From: ATM1 sp003577165
GTDB lineage: Bacteria > Armatimonadota > Fimbriimonadia > Fimbriimonadales > ATM1
Reading direction: 5' to 3'
Length of the DNA stretch: 64,000 bases
Assembly (NCBI GenBank): GCA_030263715.1
Contig: SZPM01000009.1
Location: forward strand, 19,918-83,917
In this document: piece after piece, positions 34,667-43,433 of the stretch
Layout: each line of letters begins with the position of its first letter
Numbering within the stretch: position 1 is the stretch's first letter
Made by a program: the position numbers and the translations under genes
Notes under the pieces: model-generated
Told to the model about the DNA's origin: nothing
The model's input: the letters and a program-made list of their open reading frames with translations, nothing else
The model's database searches: none

Positions 34667-35644
34667 GTGCCGATAGCCGAGCGAATCAACATCATCGGCG
34701 TCCCCTCGGGTCTGGGTGGGCGACGCAAAGGAGCAAGCCTCGGACCCGCTGCGATTCGAATCGCTCGACTCCAGGAGTCTCTGCTCAAAGTCGCCAAACA
34801 AGTGATCGACGGGGGAGACTTGGTGTCTTCGCAGACGAGCCTGTTCTCGCCGCGCGGTGAAGGCCTGCACCACTTCGACAGCCTGCTGGGCATTTTTACA
34901 AGAGTTCGCGAAGCCGTTTATGGCGCCGTCGGCAAGGGAACCGTGCCGCTCGTGCTCGGAGGCGATCACAGCCTCGCGTTCGGCACAGTTTCAGGCGCGC
35001 TTGAGCAGTTGGATTCTATGGGAGTGCTCTGGATAGACGCACATGGAGATTACAACACACCTGACACGTCGCCGAGCGGAAACCTCCATGGAATGCCGTT
35101 GGCCGGTCTCTGCCGATTTCCTTACGAAGGCACGGACGAGGTCGTCGCAGGACAGTGGCAGAGGCTGTTGGACGAGATGGTTCCGACACGTCCTCTCGAC
35201 CCGAATCACATCGTTTGGATCGGGATTCGAGAACTCGATCCGGGAGAAGTCGATCGCATGAGGACTCACGGACTCCATCGAGTCATCACGATGCATGAGA
35301 TCGACCGATTTGGAATGCAGGAGATGGTGCAATCGGCGTTTCAGACATTGGAGAAGGCAGGCGTCAAGTGGCTGTGGGTCAGTTTCGACGTCGATGTTCT
35401 TGATCCTGCGATCGCTCCGGGAACTGGGACCGACGTCCGCGGCGGCCTGCGCTATCGCGAAGCGCACCTTTTGGCTGAACTGCTCGCCGAGGCGCTGGGC
35501 AGTGAGAAGTCGCCGCTTCGCTTGGCAGGCATCGAGGTCGTCGAGGTGAATCCGACGTTGGATCGAACGAACGAGACGGCGGAGATGGCCGTGGACTGGC
35601 TGATGTCGGTTATGGGGAAGCGGATTCTTCCGCGGTGGGCATGA
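34667..35644 (+). CDS. rocF: arginase (ureohydrolase family)
   Basis: A 325-residue binuclear Mn enzyme. VPSGLGGRRKGASLGPAAIR at the start, then VLGGDHSLAFG, WIDAHGDYNTPDTSPSGNLHGMPLA and SFDVDVLDPAIAPGTGT, supplying all metal ligands. The NxxSGNxHGM arrangement is the arginase form rather than agmatinase. It hydrolyses arginine to ornithine and urea; ornithine could feed polyamines together with speD/speE at 60-62 kb, but no ornithine decarboxylase is here. GTG start, no ribosome site. The 3' end overlaps the convergent membrane gene by 35 bp. Confidence 0.93.
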   Translation: MPIAERINIIGVPSGLGGRRKGASLGPAAIRIARLQESLLKVAKQVIDGGDLVSSQTSLFSPRGEGLHHFDSLLGIFTRVREAVYGAVGKGTVPLVLGGDHSLAFGTVSGALEQLDSMGVLWIDAHGDYNTPDTSPSGNLHGMPLAGLCRFPYEGTDEVVAGQWQRLLDEMVPTRPLDPNHIVWIGIRELDPGEVDRMRTHGLHRVITMHEIDRFGMQEMVQSAFQTLEKAGVKWLWVSFDVDVLDPAIAPGTGTDVRGGLRYREAHLLAELLAEALGSEKSPLRLAGIEVVEVNPTLDRTNETAEMAVDWLMSVMGKRILPRWA

Positions 35645-36965
35645 CGTACGTCGCGTCCGACCGGACGAGCGACCAAGCGAGGAACGCGTACTCAGCGGCG
35701 AGGGCCACGGTTAGAGCGAACGGCGCAAGAGCGACGTTCTTCATGTGAGCGGCAACGCCGCCTCCGAGGGTCGCAATGAGCGCGACCATTCCCACGACGA
35801 TTCCGCCGAGGCGTGCCATGGTGATGTGGCGTGCCGTCAGCATGCCCCGTGCAAACGACTGCATCGCGCCGATCAGAGGCGTGAGTGCGCCGACCGCCAG
35901 GCCGATGACGGCGAGGCTCGCAATTCCTGCCTCCGCACCGAGGAGTTCTCGAAAGATCCACTCACCCAGACCGGAGACAGAGACCAGGAGCGCTGTCAGG
36001 GACGCGACCGCGCCAACGGTCAGGCAAAACCGCCTCAGTTCACCTCGCGTATGCTCGTCCTTCTGTAAGTAGATCACCACTTCAGGAAGCGCGAAGACGA
36101 CGGTTCGATGCAGAAAGAGCACCGTGGTCGCGACTTGCCACGCGGCCATTCCCGCTACGGAGTCGGCGGTCCGCGCAAGAAATCCCGCGATGATTGGGGG
36201 CGAGGTGAGCGTGATCATCGTCGTTGCGCTCAACGGCAAGTGGAACTTCGATAGGTCTCGAAAACCGAGAGGCGCAGAGGAAATCTTGGGCAGGCTCGGA
36301 ATCGCGAGTTTGTGCGCGGCGAAGTGGACGAACGCCGCCTCCGTCGCCACGGAAGAGACGAGCGCCCAGGCAACCACTTGAATGCTGGGCATCTGCGTGA
36401 ACTGGTAGAGGAGGACTCCCACCGCGATCATGGTGGTCGCCCGCACCGCCGTTCCGACGCCGACCGCCTTCGTGTAGCCATTGCGTATCAACACGCCTTG
36501 AAGGAACCTGCGCCAGCCGATGCAGCCGCTCCAGGGAATCATGATCACCATGCCCGGATGCACGGCGTCCGAAATCTCCCGGCTCACACCGAGAACTCCG
36601 AGAGTGATCCACCGATAGACAGGGCCGAAAGCGCAGATCGCGTGGGCCGCGGTAACGATCGCGATCAACAGAAGGGTGAATTTGCGGATTCGACAGAACC
36701 GCTCGCGCGAAGTCGAGAGCGTGGTCGAGGTCGCCAGCAAGTCTATGACCGGGCTCTCGATCCAGAGGGCGAGGCTGCCGAGGATCAGGAAGCCGGCGGT
36801 CGCAATGGTCGCCTCCGGCAATCGAGAGATGATTGCGACCGCGACCGGCGCCTCGATGGCCATGAGCAGCCAGGATGCTGCGAGGGGATAGTAGATGCGC
36901 AGAATCGCCGCCTGCGTCAAAACAGGCAACGATCGAGTCGGATTCGCGGGTTCGTTTTCGGACAA
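35610..36965 (-). CDS. ANKH/MATE-like polytopic membrane transporter
   Basis: A 451-residue protein with about 12 predicted transmembrane helices. The opening ILRIYYPLAASWLLMAIEAPVAVAIISRLPEA and the ESPVIDLLATSTTLSTSRE element recall the bacterial relatives of ANKH (progressive ankylosis, a citrate/phosphate-type exporter) and more distantly MATE/MOP flippases. Internal repeat: YRWITLGVLGVSREIS in the first half and EWIFRELLGAEAGIASLA in the second. Substrate not predictable. TTG start at 36965. The 3' end overlaps arginase. Confidence 0.62.
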   Translation of the reverse strand: MSENEPANPTRSLPVLTQAAILRIYYPLAASWLLMAIEAPVAVAIISRLPEATIATAGFLILGSLALWIESPVIDLLATSTTLSTSRERFCRIRKFTLLLIAIVTAAHAICAFGPVYRWITLGVLGVSREISDAVHPGMVIMIPWSGCIGWRRFLQGVLIRNGYTKAVGVGTAVRATTMIAVGVLLYQFTQMPSIQVVAWALVSSVATEAAFVHFAAHKLAIPSLPKISSAPLGFRDLSKFHLPLSATTMITLTSPPIIAGFLARTADSVAGMAAWQVATTVLFLHRTVVFALPEVVIYLQKDEHTRGELRRFCLTVGAVASLTALLVSVSGLGEWIFRELLGAEAGIASLAVIGLAVGALTPLIGAMQSFARGMLTARHITMARLGGIVVGMVALIATLGGGVAAHMKNVALAPFALTVALAAEYAFLAWSLVRSDATYVMPTAEESASP

Positions 36966-37011
36966 GTTCAGTGGGCGGGAAACCGGCCGCCGATGATACC
37001 GTTGGGTCGCC

Positions 37012-37041
37012 TTGCGGGTGTTTCTGGCCGTTTGCTATAAT
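37012..37041 (+). promoter_or_regulatory. promoter of tRNA-Asp/tRNA-Phe
   Basis: TTGCGG (37012-37017), an 18 bp spacer and a perfect TATAAT (37036-37041), 24 bp before the tRNA-Asp 5' end. One of the few promoters here with both boxes recognisable. Confidence 0.7.
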
Positions 37042-37065
37042 CGCGGGCCCTCCCGAAGGGTTCGC

Positions 37066-37143
37066 GCGGGCGTAGCTCAGTTCGGTTAGAGCGCCGGCCT
37101 GTCACGCCGGAGGTCGCGGGTTCAAGTCCCGTCGTCCGCGCCA
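37066..37143 (+). tRNA. tRNA-Asp (GTC)
   Basis: Complete cloverleaf: acceptor GCGGGCG pairs with CGTCCGC (one G-T), D-arm GCTCAGTTCGGTTAGAGC, anticodon stem CCGGC/GCCGG with GTC at 37101-37103, T-arm CGCGGGTTCAAGTCCCG, discriminator G and an encoded CCA (37141-37143). Confidence 0.97.
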
Positions 37144-37184
37144 TAGGAAGCCTGTGAGGTGAATCCGGTCGGGATTGCCAGGTT

Positions 37185-37260
37185 GCCGCGGTAGCTCAGT
37201 TGGTAGAGCAATGGACTGAAAATCCATGTGTCGCCGGTTCGATTCCGGCCTGCGGCACCA
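37185..37260 (+). tRNA. tRNA-Phe (GAA)
   Basis: Complete cloverleaf: acceptor GCCGCGG/CTGCGGC, D-arm GCTCAGTTGGTAGAGC, anticodon GAA at 37218-37220 between ATGGACT and AAATCCAT, T-arm GCCGGTTCGATTCCGGC, discriminator A and encoded CCA. Follows tRNA-Asp by 41 bp and is probably cotranscribed. A pyrimidine-rich CTTTTCTTTTCCCC follows directly. Confidence 0.97.
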
Positions 37261-37374
37261 CTTTTCTTTTCCCCGTTCCACCCGATCCAGCAGTCCAGGC
37301 CGCCTGAGGGTGGTCGACCGTAACTGCAGAACCCACAGAAAGGGCCGCGCATTCCCAATCCGTGCCTGATGGGC

Positions 37375-37380
37375 TATCTT
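37375..37380 (+). promoter_or_regulatory. -10 box of SDR gene (leaderless layout)
   Basis: TATCTT, 6 nt before the GTG at 37387. TTCCCA at 37352-37357 is a possible -35 with 17 bp spacing. Confidence 0.55.
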
Positions 37381-37386
37381 TGGGTC

Positions 37387-38178
37387 GTGGATCTGGGAGT
37401 TTCCGGGAGGACGGCCATGGTGGCCGCGTCGTCGAAGGGCATTGGGCTCGCATGCGCCCGAGCGCTTCTTTTGGAGGGGGCGGCCGTTTCCCTCTGCGGG
37501 AGGAACGAAGACTCCTTGCGACGCGCAGCCGACGAACTCTCCTCTGATTGCCCGCAGGCCCGAATTCTGTGGACTCGGTGCGACGTGACTGATCCGTCCG
37601 CATTGAGCAAGTGGCATGAGGCCACCTGTGAGAACCTCGGCGTGCCCGACATCCTGATCACGAATACGGGCGGTCCTCCGACCGGGGTGCTGAATGAGAT
37701 CGACGATTCGAAATGGCACGCGGGATTCGAGGCGACTCTGCTAACGGCGGTTCGGCTGACGAATCTCGTTGCGGACGGAATGAAGCGATCCGGGTGGGGG
37801 CGAATCGTGCACATCTCTTCCGTCGTCGCGTTCGATCCCAACGAGATGTTGGCAATCTCGACGACGCTTCGGATGGGTTTGAGAGCGCTCACCCGCTTGC
37901 AGTCCGATCTCCTCGCGCCTCACGGCATCACCGTGAATAGCGTGCTGCCCGGGCACACGCACACGGATCGTCAGATGCATCTTGCAAGAGTCTGGTCCGA
38001 GAAGACGGGCGACTCGCATGCGAGCTATTTTGAAAAGATGAGTCGTGAGATTCCGGCGCGCCGATTGGCGCAGCCCCACGAGATCTCCGACGTCGTCGCT
38101 TTCCTTTGCTCCGACCGAGCCTCTTACGTGACTGGCGAGAGCATCCTCGTGGACGGCGGACTCGCGCGGAGCATGTGA
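37387..38178 (+). CDS. atypical short-chain dehydrogenase (FabG-like, non-canonical catalytic site)
   Basis: A 263-residue SDR. It begins MDLGVSGRTAMVAASSKGIGLACARALL, where the cofactor motif is ASSKGIG. NTGGPPTG replaces NNAG, and HISSVVAF carries the Ser. The YxxxK position reads ISTTLRMGLRALTR: Tyr is replaced by Ser/Thr and Lys by Arg. That matches a known FabG-like SDR subgroup with altered catalytic residues. VTGESILVDGGLA is the usual ending. The GTG start fits the subgroup beginning MDLG and the TATCTT box; an in-frame ATG lies six codons upstream. Confidence 0.85.
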   Translation: MDLGVSGRTAMVAASSKGIGLACARALLLEGAAVSLCGRNEDSLRRAADELSSDCPQARILWTRCDVTDPSALSKWHEATCENLGVPDILITNTGGPPTGVLNEIDDSKWHAGFEATLLTAVRLTNLVADGMKRSGWGRIVHISSVVAFDPNEMLAISTTLRMGLRALTRLQSDLLAPHGITVNSVLPGHTHTDRQMHLARVWSEKTGDSHASYFEKMSREIPARRLAQPHEISDVVAFLCSDRASYVTGESILVDGGLARSM

Positions 38179-38179
38179 T

Positions 38180-39463
38180 TCAATTCCCTGAGAGAGGTTT
38201 GACTTCGTAATTCGGCGGGATTTGAATTCGCCATTCCGAGTCCGGAATCGCGGCGCGCGAGTATTCGATGAGCACGGTCTCGGCGAAAGAGGATGCCTCG
38301 GAAGAGCGCTCGATGCGCGTGATGAGGCCGTCGCTGTCGAGCGTAACTCTGAGAACCAGGCCGGACGTCGTCGTGATCGTGAGAAGCGCATTCGTCCCTC
38401 GCGCGGATGAATCTACGGTTCCGCCGTCGAGGAGCAGTTGCACCCAGGGGTCGCCATCGCGAACGAGTTGGGCGAGGAAGGGATCAATCTCGACACCGGT
38501 CGCAGCCAACATCTGGAGAAGTCGATGCCTTGGGCACGCGCCGGTTCGCACCAACTTGGCCGCATGGAGGACGACCGTTAACTTGTCGCGCTCCCACACG
38601 TACTCGAACTCTTGACCGGACGGGGAGGTGCCGCGAACGAGCACCCTTCCGTTCGTTTCGAAGTGGCAGGTCGAGCGCCTTCGGCTCTCCGAACCGGAAG
38701 CGAACAAGAAACTCCTGGTTTCGAAGTGGAGCGACGAGAGATCCGCGTACTTCGCTTGCGAGTTTCGGATCAATTCGAGGGCGCGGCCGCGGTAGGTGAT
38801 CGGGCGCGCGTCGGGCCCGAAATTGGTCACGCGCTTCGCAGCGGGGGGGAGAGTAAAGGCGACAGCCGACTTGCTCGACGTTGCCGAAGGATTGATGAAC
38901 CAATCCATTTGCGAGTCAGCCGATTCCAAGGTGATTCGCGATGCGAGTTTCGTTTTCGAGGAGGCGCGGATCGTAAGAGTCGTCGGACTTCCTTGTCCCG
39001 CGGTTTGGCCGCGAAAGACGAGTTCGCCCTGCGCGGTGCCGATAAAGCGCATCTGGGGACTTCCGACGCCGGCGATCAACCGCGGCAAACCCGTAGCCGG
39101 CTCAAGAAACAGGGTGACGACCGGATCGAGGACGGATTCTGCGCCCTGCAGGAGTCCCAGAGCCCCTACGTCGGAGTTCGCGACGAGCGAGCGATAGCGG
39201 TTCGTGCTGGGCTGGAAGATGATAAGGCTCCCGGGCTTGCCGACGAACTTCCAGGTGGGCGGCTCCGAGGGCTTCCACCCTGCGAGCCTCACGTCCATAG
39301 CGAAGCGACCGTCCGGCGTGCGCCAAACGGACGCCCCGAACGACGTGGAGCCGCTCGACGTTTTCGCCAGGACCGAGATCGACACAGCGCAATCCACCAA
39401 CTTCGCATGCGCGGCGATCACTTCCGCGAAGGTCACTGCGGCGATGGCAGGACAGAGGAGCAC
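38180..39463 (-). CDS. secreted protein with LolA/DUF2092-like beta domains, unknown function
   Basis: A 427-residue exported protein. The start VLLCPAIAAVTFAEVIA gives a short signal-like segment. The first half (VWRTPDGRFAMDVRLAG, WKFVGKPGSLIIFQPSTNRYRSL) and the second half (SLHFETRSFLFASG, CHFETNGRVLVRG, FEYVWERDKLTVV) both show the curved-sheet pattern of LolA-like lipid carriers, suggesting two repeats. No catalytic motif. The open frame extends 110 codons upstream over the pheA end, but that part is Arg/Pro-rich shadow; GTG at 39463 lies 6 nt after TACAAA. One base separates its stop from the SDR stop. Confidence 0.62.
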   Translation of the reverse strand: MLLCPAIAAVTFAEVIAAHAKLVDCAVSISVLAKTSSGSTSFGASVWRTPDGRFAMDVRLAGWKPSEPPTWKFVGKPGSLIIFQPSTNRYRSLVANSDVGALGLLQGAESVLDPVVTLFLEPATGLPRLIAGVGSPQMRFIGTAQGELVFRGQTAGQGSPTTLTIRASSKTKLASRITLESADSQMDWFINPSATSSKSAVAFTLPPAAKRVTNFGPDARPITYRGRALELIRNSQAKYADLSSLHFETRSFLFASGSESRRRSTCHFETNGRVLVRGTSPSGQEFEYVWERDKLTVVLHAAKLVRTGACPRHRLLQMLAATGVEIDPFLAQLVRDGDPWVQLLLDGGTVDSSARGTNALLTITTTSGLVLRVTLDSDGLITRIERSSEASSFAETVLIEYSRAAIPDSEWRIQIPPNYEVKPLSGN

Positions 39464-39469
39464 GGGCGG

Positions 39470-39475
39470 TTTGTA
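39470..39475 (-). promoter_or_regulatory. -10 box of LolA-like gene (leaderless layout)
   Basis: TACAAA on the minus strand, 6 nt before the GTG at 39463. Confidence 0.45.
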
Positions 39476-39525
39476 CCCCGGGGGACGAGGCGGTTCGGCG
39501 GCGCGTTGAAGCCAAGGCGGACTGG

Positions 39526-40623
39526 TCAGGCGGGAGATGGGGCGTCGGCTGCTTCGGGATAACTGCCGAGGATCACGCACTCCAGGGCGGAGGCGCGAAG
39601 CGTCTCGATCGCCTTGGCGACCAGGTGGTCCGTGTGGTGCCCCTGGCAATCGCAGTAGAAGATGTACTCGAATCCGGCCCTCTGCGCGGGTCGGCTTTCG
39701 ATCATCGTGAGGTTGACGTCGTATCGGTCGAAAGCGCCAAGAGCGCGATAAAGTTCGCCCGGTCGGTTGCGGAGAATGAACATCAGGGAACAACGATCCC
39801 TGCCCGTGGGTGCGGGCTCGTTGTAGCCCACGACGAGGAATCGGGTCCTGTTGTGCGGGTTGTCCTCGATGTGCTCATGAAGAACCCCGATGCCAACGTT
39901 CTCCGCGGCGAGTTTCGTCCCGATCGAAGCTCCGGACGGGTCCGCCTTCGCGCGTTCGGCGGCTTTGGCTGTCGGAACAACTTCGACGACCTCGGCTCTC
40001 GGCAGGTTCGTCCGCAGCCATCGGCGGCACTGAGCGGCTGGCTGAGGGCCCGCGTACACCCTCTCGATCGCGTCGAGGTTTTCGCAGTCGGTGAGTAGGT
40101 GGTGCGCGATGTCCACGTACACCTCGGCGCAAATCCTCACGTTCGTCCGGGCGAACATGTCGAGGGTCTCGGGGACCACACCTACCAGGCTGTTCTCGAC
40201 GGGCACGACTCCGTAGTCCGCTTGGGACTGCTCGACGGCCCGGAAGACCTCCTCGATGCTGTCCAGAGGGTTGAAGTTGGCTTCGCGGCCGAACTGCTTG
40301 AGGGCGGCGAGGTGGGTGAATGTCCCGACGGGGCCCCAGTATCCGATCTCGAGCGTCTTCTCAAGGCTCCTGGCGACCGAGATGACTTCGCGGAAGATCG
40401 CCTCGATCTGCCGCCTTTGGAGAGGACCCCCGCTGATCTTGGCGAGGCGGTCGAAGACCTCGCGCTCCCGTTCCGGAGTGTAGTAGGGGCGATCGTCGCG
40501 TCGCTTCAACTCTCCCGCTCGGATGGCCAGTTCCGCGCGTCGGTTCAGGATGCGGAGGAGTTCCTCATCCACCTCATCGATGAGCCGCCGGATTTCTGTT
40601 ATCTCCGTGTTGTCGTTGTCCAT
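39526..40623 (-). CDS. pheA: bifunctional chorismate mutase / prephenate dehydratase PheA
   Basis: A 365-residue P-protein. Residues 5-95: AroQ chorismate mutase (IDEVDEELLRILNRRAELA, then YYTPEREREVFDRL). Residues 93-275: prephenate dehydratase (GYWGPVGTFTHLAA, ADYGVVPVENSLVGVV, and the catalytic HNRTRFLVV). Residues 285-360: ACT domain (LMFILRNRPGELYRALGAF, ESRP) for Phe feedback. It makes phenylpyruvate. Divergent from ileS. No close -10/start arrangement is evident here, unlike its neighbours. Confidence 0.96.
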   Translation of the reverse strand: MDNDNTEITEIRRLIDEVDEELLRILNRRAELAIRAGELKRRDDRPYYTPEREREVFDRLAKISGGPLQRRQIEAIFREVISVARSLEKTLEIGYWGPVGTFTHLAALKQFGREANFNPLDSIEEVFRAVEQSQADYGVVPVENSLVGVVPETLDMFARTNVRICAEVYVDIAHHLLTDCENLDAIERVYAGPQPAAQCRRWLRTNLPRAEVVEVVPTAKAAERAKADPSGASIGTKLAAENVGIGVLHEHIEDNPHNRTRFLVVGYNEPAPTGRDRCSLMFILRNRPGELYRALGAFDRYDVNLTMIESRPAQRAGFEYIFYCDCQGHHTDHLVAKAIETLRASALECVILGSYPEAADAPSPA

Positions 40624-40675
40624 CGCAACCGCGAATCAACGATGTTACCGCCATGTTGAGAAGCACTCCGAAAGG

Positions 40676-40681
40676 TAAACT
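40676..40681 (+). promoter_or_regulatory. ileS: possible -10 box of ileS
   Basis: TAAACT, 10 nt before the GTG at 40692. Confidence 0.4.
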
Positions 40682-40691
40682 CCGCCTTCCC

Positions 40692-43433
40692 GTGAATCTC
40701 CGCGAGACCCTTAACCTGCCGAATCCAGACTTCACGATTCCGATGAAGGCAGACTTGCCCGTCCGTGAGCCCGAACTGCAGAGAAAGTGGGCGGAGATGG
40801 ACGTGTACAAGGTGATCCAAGATGCACGGCGAGGCCGACCGAAGTTCATCCTTCACGATGGCCCCCCCTATACGAACTCGCCCGTGCACACGGGAACTGC
40901 GCGCAATAAGGCCCTCAAAGACTTCGTGGTCAAATACAAGACCCTGCGAGGGCTTCACTCTCCGTACGTTCCGGGATACGACACACACGGCCTGCCGATC
41001 GAGCTTGCCGTTGCGGCGAAGCTGGGAACGAACATCAGTCCTGCAGAGATGCGGAAGGCATGCAGAAAGCACGCCGAAGAGTACATAAGGATTCAAACCG
41101 AACAGTTTCAGAGGCTCGGGGTGTTCGGCGACTGGGGTCGCTCCTATGCGACGCTGCATTACGGGTTCGAGGCTTCCGTAGTTCGCGCGTTCGGCAAACT
41201 GGCTGAGGAAGGTTACGTTTACAAAGACCTCCGGCCGACGCACTGGTCTATCAAGAGCAAGACCGCGCTTGCGGACACAGAACTCGTGTACGAAGAGCGC
41301 ACCTCGCGCGCGATCTTCGTGCGATTTCCGCTGCGATCGGATCCGAACGGAGTGTTCGATGGCCTTTCGCCTTTGTACACCGTGATCTGGACGACGACGC
41401 CGTGGACGATTCCCGCGAACTTAGCAGTCGCCTTTCATCCTGAACTGGAATACTCCGTTGTCGAGCACGATGGCGATCACTATCTTCTTCTGAGCGACCT
41501 AGTTTCGAAAGTGTCGGAGCAGTTGGGTTGGTCCAATGTGCAAGCGGTTGGGCGGCACATGGGTCGCGACCTTCTCGGAGTCGCGTTCAAGCATCCCATT
41601 TTCGACAGAGACTCGATCGTGGTGCTCGCGGACTACGTCAACACCGAAGAAGGCACTGGGGTCGTGCACACCGCTCCCGGCCACGGAGCCGAAGACTTCT
41701 ACACGGGCAAAGAATACGGCCTGCCAATCCTATGTCCGGTGGGCGAGGGGGGGCACTTTACTGCGGAGGCGTTCGAATTCGCCGGCCTGCACATCAACGA
41801 GGCCGACGAAGCGGTACCGAAGCGGCTTCAGGAAGAGGGGAATCTGCTGCTCGCATACGATTACGTGCACAGTTATCCGCACAGCGAGCGCGACAAGAGT
41901 CCGGTCATCTTTCGGGCGACGGAGCAGTGGTTCATCAACCTCTCTCACGACAACCTGAAGGAGCGCGCGTTGGAAGCGATTCGGGGCGTGAAGTGGTTCC
42001 CGAAGGCTGGCGAGGCGCGCATCTCCTCAATGGTGGAAGGCCGGCCGGATTGGTGCGTGTCCCGGCAAAGAACGTGGGGAGTCGGGATACCGATTCTCTA
42101 CGGCGTCCCTTCGAACAAGCCGTGTTTCGATCCTGAGATCATCGAACGGGTTGCGAAAATTGTGGAGCAGGGCGGATCCGACGCGTGGTTCGAGGCGAGC
42201 GTCAAAGAGATCATCCCCCCCGGCTACGCGCATCCAGAGACGGGAGAAACGGAATTTCGGAAGGAGACGGACACGCTCGACGTTTGGTTCGAGAGCGGCG
42301 TTACCCATCTTGCTGTGCTCAGCGACAACTACATGGGCTGGGAGGACCTGGAGTGGCCGAGCGACTTGTATCTTGAAGGGAGCGATCAGCATCGCGGGTG
42401 GTTCAACAGCAGCCTGCTCACAGCGATCGCGATAAAGGGATCCGCTCCTTATCGGCAGGTCGTGACTCACGGCTGGCTCGTGGACGAGATCGGCGAGAAG
42501 ATGTCCAAGTCGAAGGGCAACGTCATCGAGCCGGTGGACGCTGCGAACCGATACGGCGCAGACATCTTGCGGCTGTGGGCGGGAAGCGTGGATTACAGTC
42601 GTGACGTGAGTTTCGGCGAGCAGATTCTTCGCCAAGTGAGCGATGAGTATCGGCGAATTCGCAATACCCTGAGGTTCCTACTCGCGAACCTCAGCGACTT
42701 CGATCCGAACGGCGGCTTCGAGGCGATCCTGGACGTCGACCGATGGGCGATCGCGAAAACGCGAATTCTCGAAGCGGACGCGTGCAGGGACTTCGACGAG
42801 TACGATTTTAGCGCTGCGATGAGCCGCGTCCACGACTTCTGCGCGCGCGAACTCAGCGCCTTCTATCTCGATGTCATCAAAGACCGGATGTACTGCGACG
42901 GCGCAGACTGGCCTTCGCGGAGGAGCGCGCAAGCGGCCTGCCACGAGATCCTCTTGGTGCTCACAAGACTGATCGCCCCGGTGCTTTCGCACACGGCGGA
43001 GGAAGTCTACGAAAGAATCCCACTCCAGCAGAGACACCCGACGGTGTTCCTGGAAGTCATCGAGCCGAAGCGGATGTCGGAGCACGATCCCGTTCTGCTC
43101 GATCGCTTCTCGCGATTCCTCGACTTCAAAGATCGCTTGTATGCGGAGATGGAGAAGTGGAAAGCGGAATCGGACACGAAGGACTCACAGGACATTTACG
43201 TGAGAGTGAAGGGACCGGAGGATCTGGTTTCTCTGCTCCAGTCTTTCGGAGAAGATCTACCGACGCTCCTTCGCGTGAGTTGGGTTGAACTGGGAGGAGG
43301 CGAAGTCGAGTCGTACGAATTCCAAGTTTCGGACTTCTTAAAGTGTGAGCGGAGCCGATTGAGGCGCCCTGACGTCGCCCTGGTAAACGGCGTCGCGTTG
43401 AGCGAGCGGGATCGCAAGGTGCTGGGGCTGTGA
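40692..43433 (+). CDS. ileS: isoleucyl-tRNA synthetase IleS with degenerate C-terminal zinc site
   Basis: A 913-residue class I synthetase. The HIGH motif reads PVHTGTARNK (an HxGT variant); editing-domain TTPWTIPANLA; THGLPIE; KMSKSKGNVIEP. The extreme C terminus aligns with the tRNA-contacting zinc ribbon but reads KCERSRLRRPDV then LSERDRKVLGL: three of the four Cys positions are Ser, Ser and Asp. GTG at 40692 (NLRETLNLPNPDF) matches the family start; an ATG 13 codons upstream is possible. Its stop overlaps lspA (GTGA). Confidence 0.94.
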   Translation: MNLRETLNLPNPDFTIPMKADLPVREPELQRKWAEMDVYKVIQDARRGRPKFILHDGPPYTNSPVHTGTARNKALKDFVVKYKTLRGLHSPYVPGYDTHGLPIELAVAAKLGTNISPAEMRKACRKHAEEYIRIQTEQFQRLGVFGDWGRSYATLHYGFEASVVRAFGKLAEEGYVYKDLRPTHWSIKSKTALADTELVYEERTSRAIFVRFPLRSDPNGVFDGLSPLYTVIWTTTPWTIPANLAVAFHPELEYSVVEHDGDHYLLLSDLVSKVSEQLGWSNVQAVGRHMGRDLLGVAFKHPIFDRDSIVVLADYVNTEEGTGVVHTAPGHGAEDFYTGKEYGLPILCPVGEGGHFTAEAFEFAGLHINEADEAVPKRLQEEGNLLLAYDYVHSYPHSERDKSPVIFRATEQWFINLSHDNLKERALEAIRGVKWFPKAGEARISSMVEGRPDWCVSRQRTWGVGIPILYGVPSNKPCFDPEIIERVAKIVEQGGSDAWFEASVKEIIPPGYAHPETGETEFRKETDTLDVWFESGVTHLAVLSDNYMGWEDLEWPSDLYLEGSDQHRGWFNSSLLTAIAIKGSAPYRQVVTHGWLVDEIGEKMSKSKGNVIEPVDAANRYGADILRLWAGSVDYSRDVSFGEQILRQVSDEYRRIRNTLRFLLANLSDFDPNGGFEAILDVDRWAIAKTRILEADACRDFDEYDFSAAMSRVHDFCARELSAFYLDVIKDRMYCDGADWPSRRSAQAACHEILLVLTRLIAPVLSHTAEEVYERIPLQQRHPTVFLEVIEPKRMSEHDPVLLDRFSRFLDFKDRLYAEMEKWKAESDTKDSQDIYVRVKGPEDLVSLLQSFGEDLPTLLRVSWVELGGGEVESYEFQVSDFLKCERSRLRRPDVALVNGVALSERDRKVLGL

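Noticed and set aside
40830..40930. HTGT in place of HIGH in IleS as a novel active site
   Set aside because: HxGT variants of the HIGH motif are common in bacterial IleRS, so it is not remarkable by itself.
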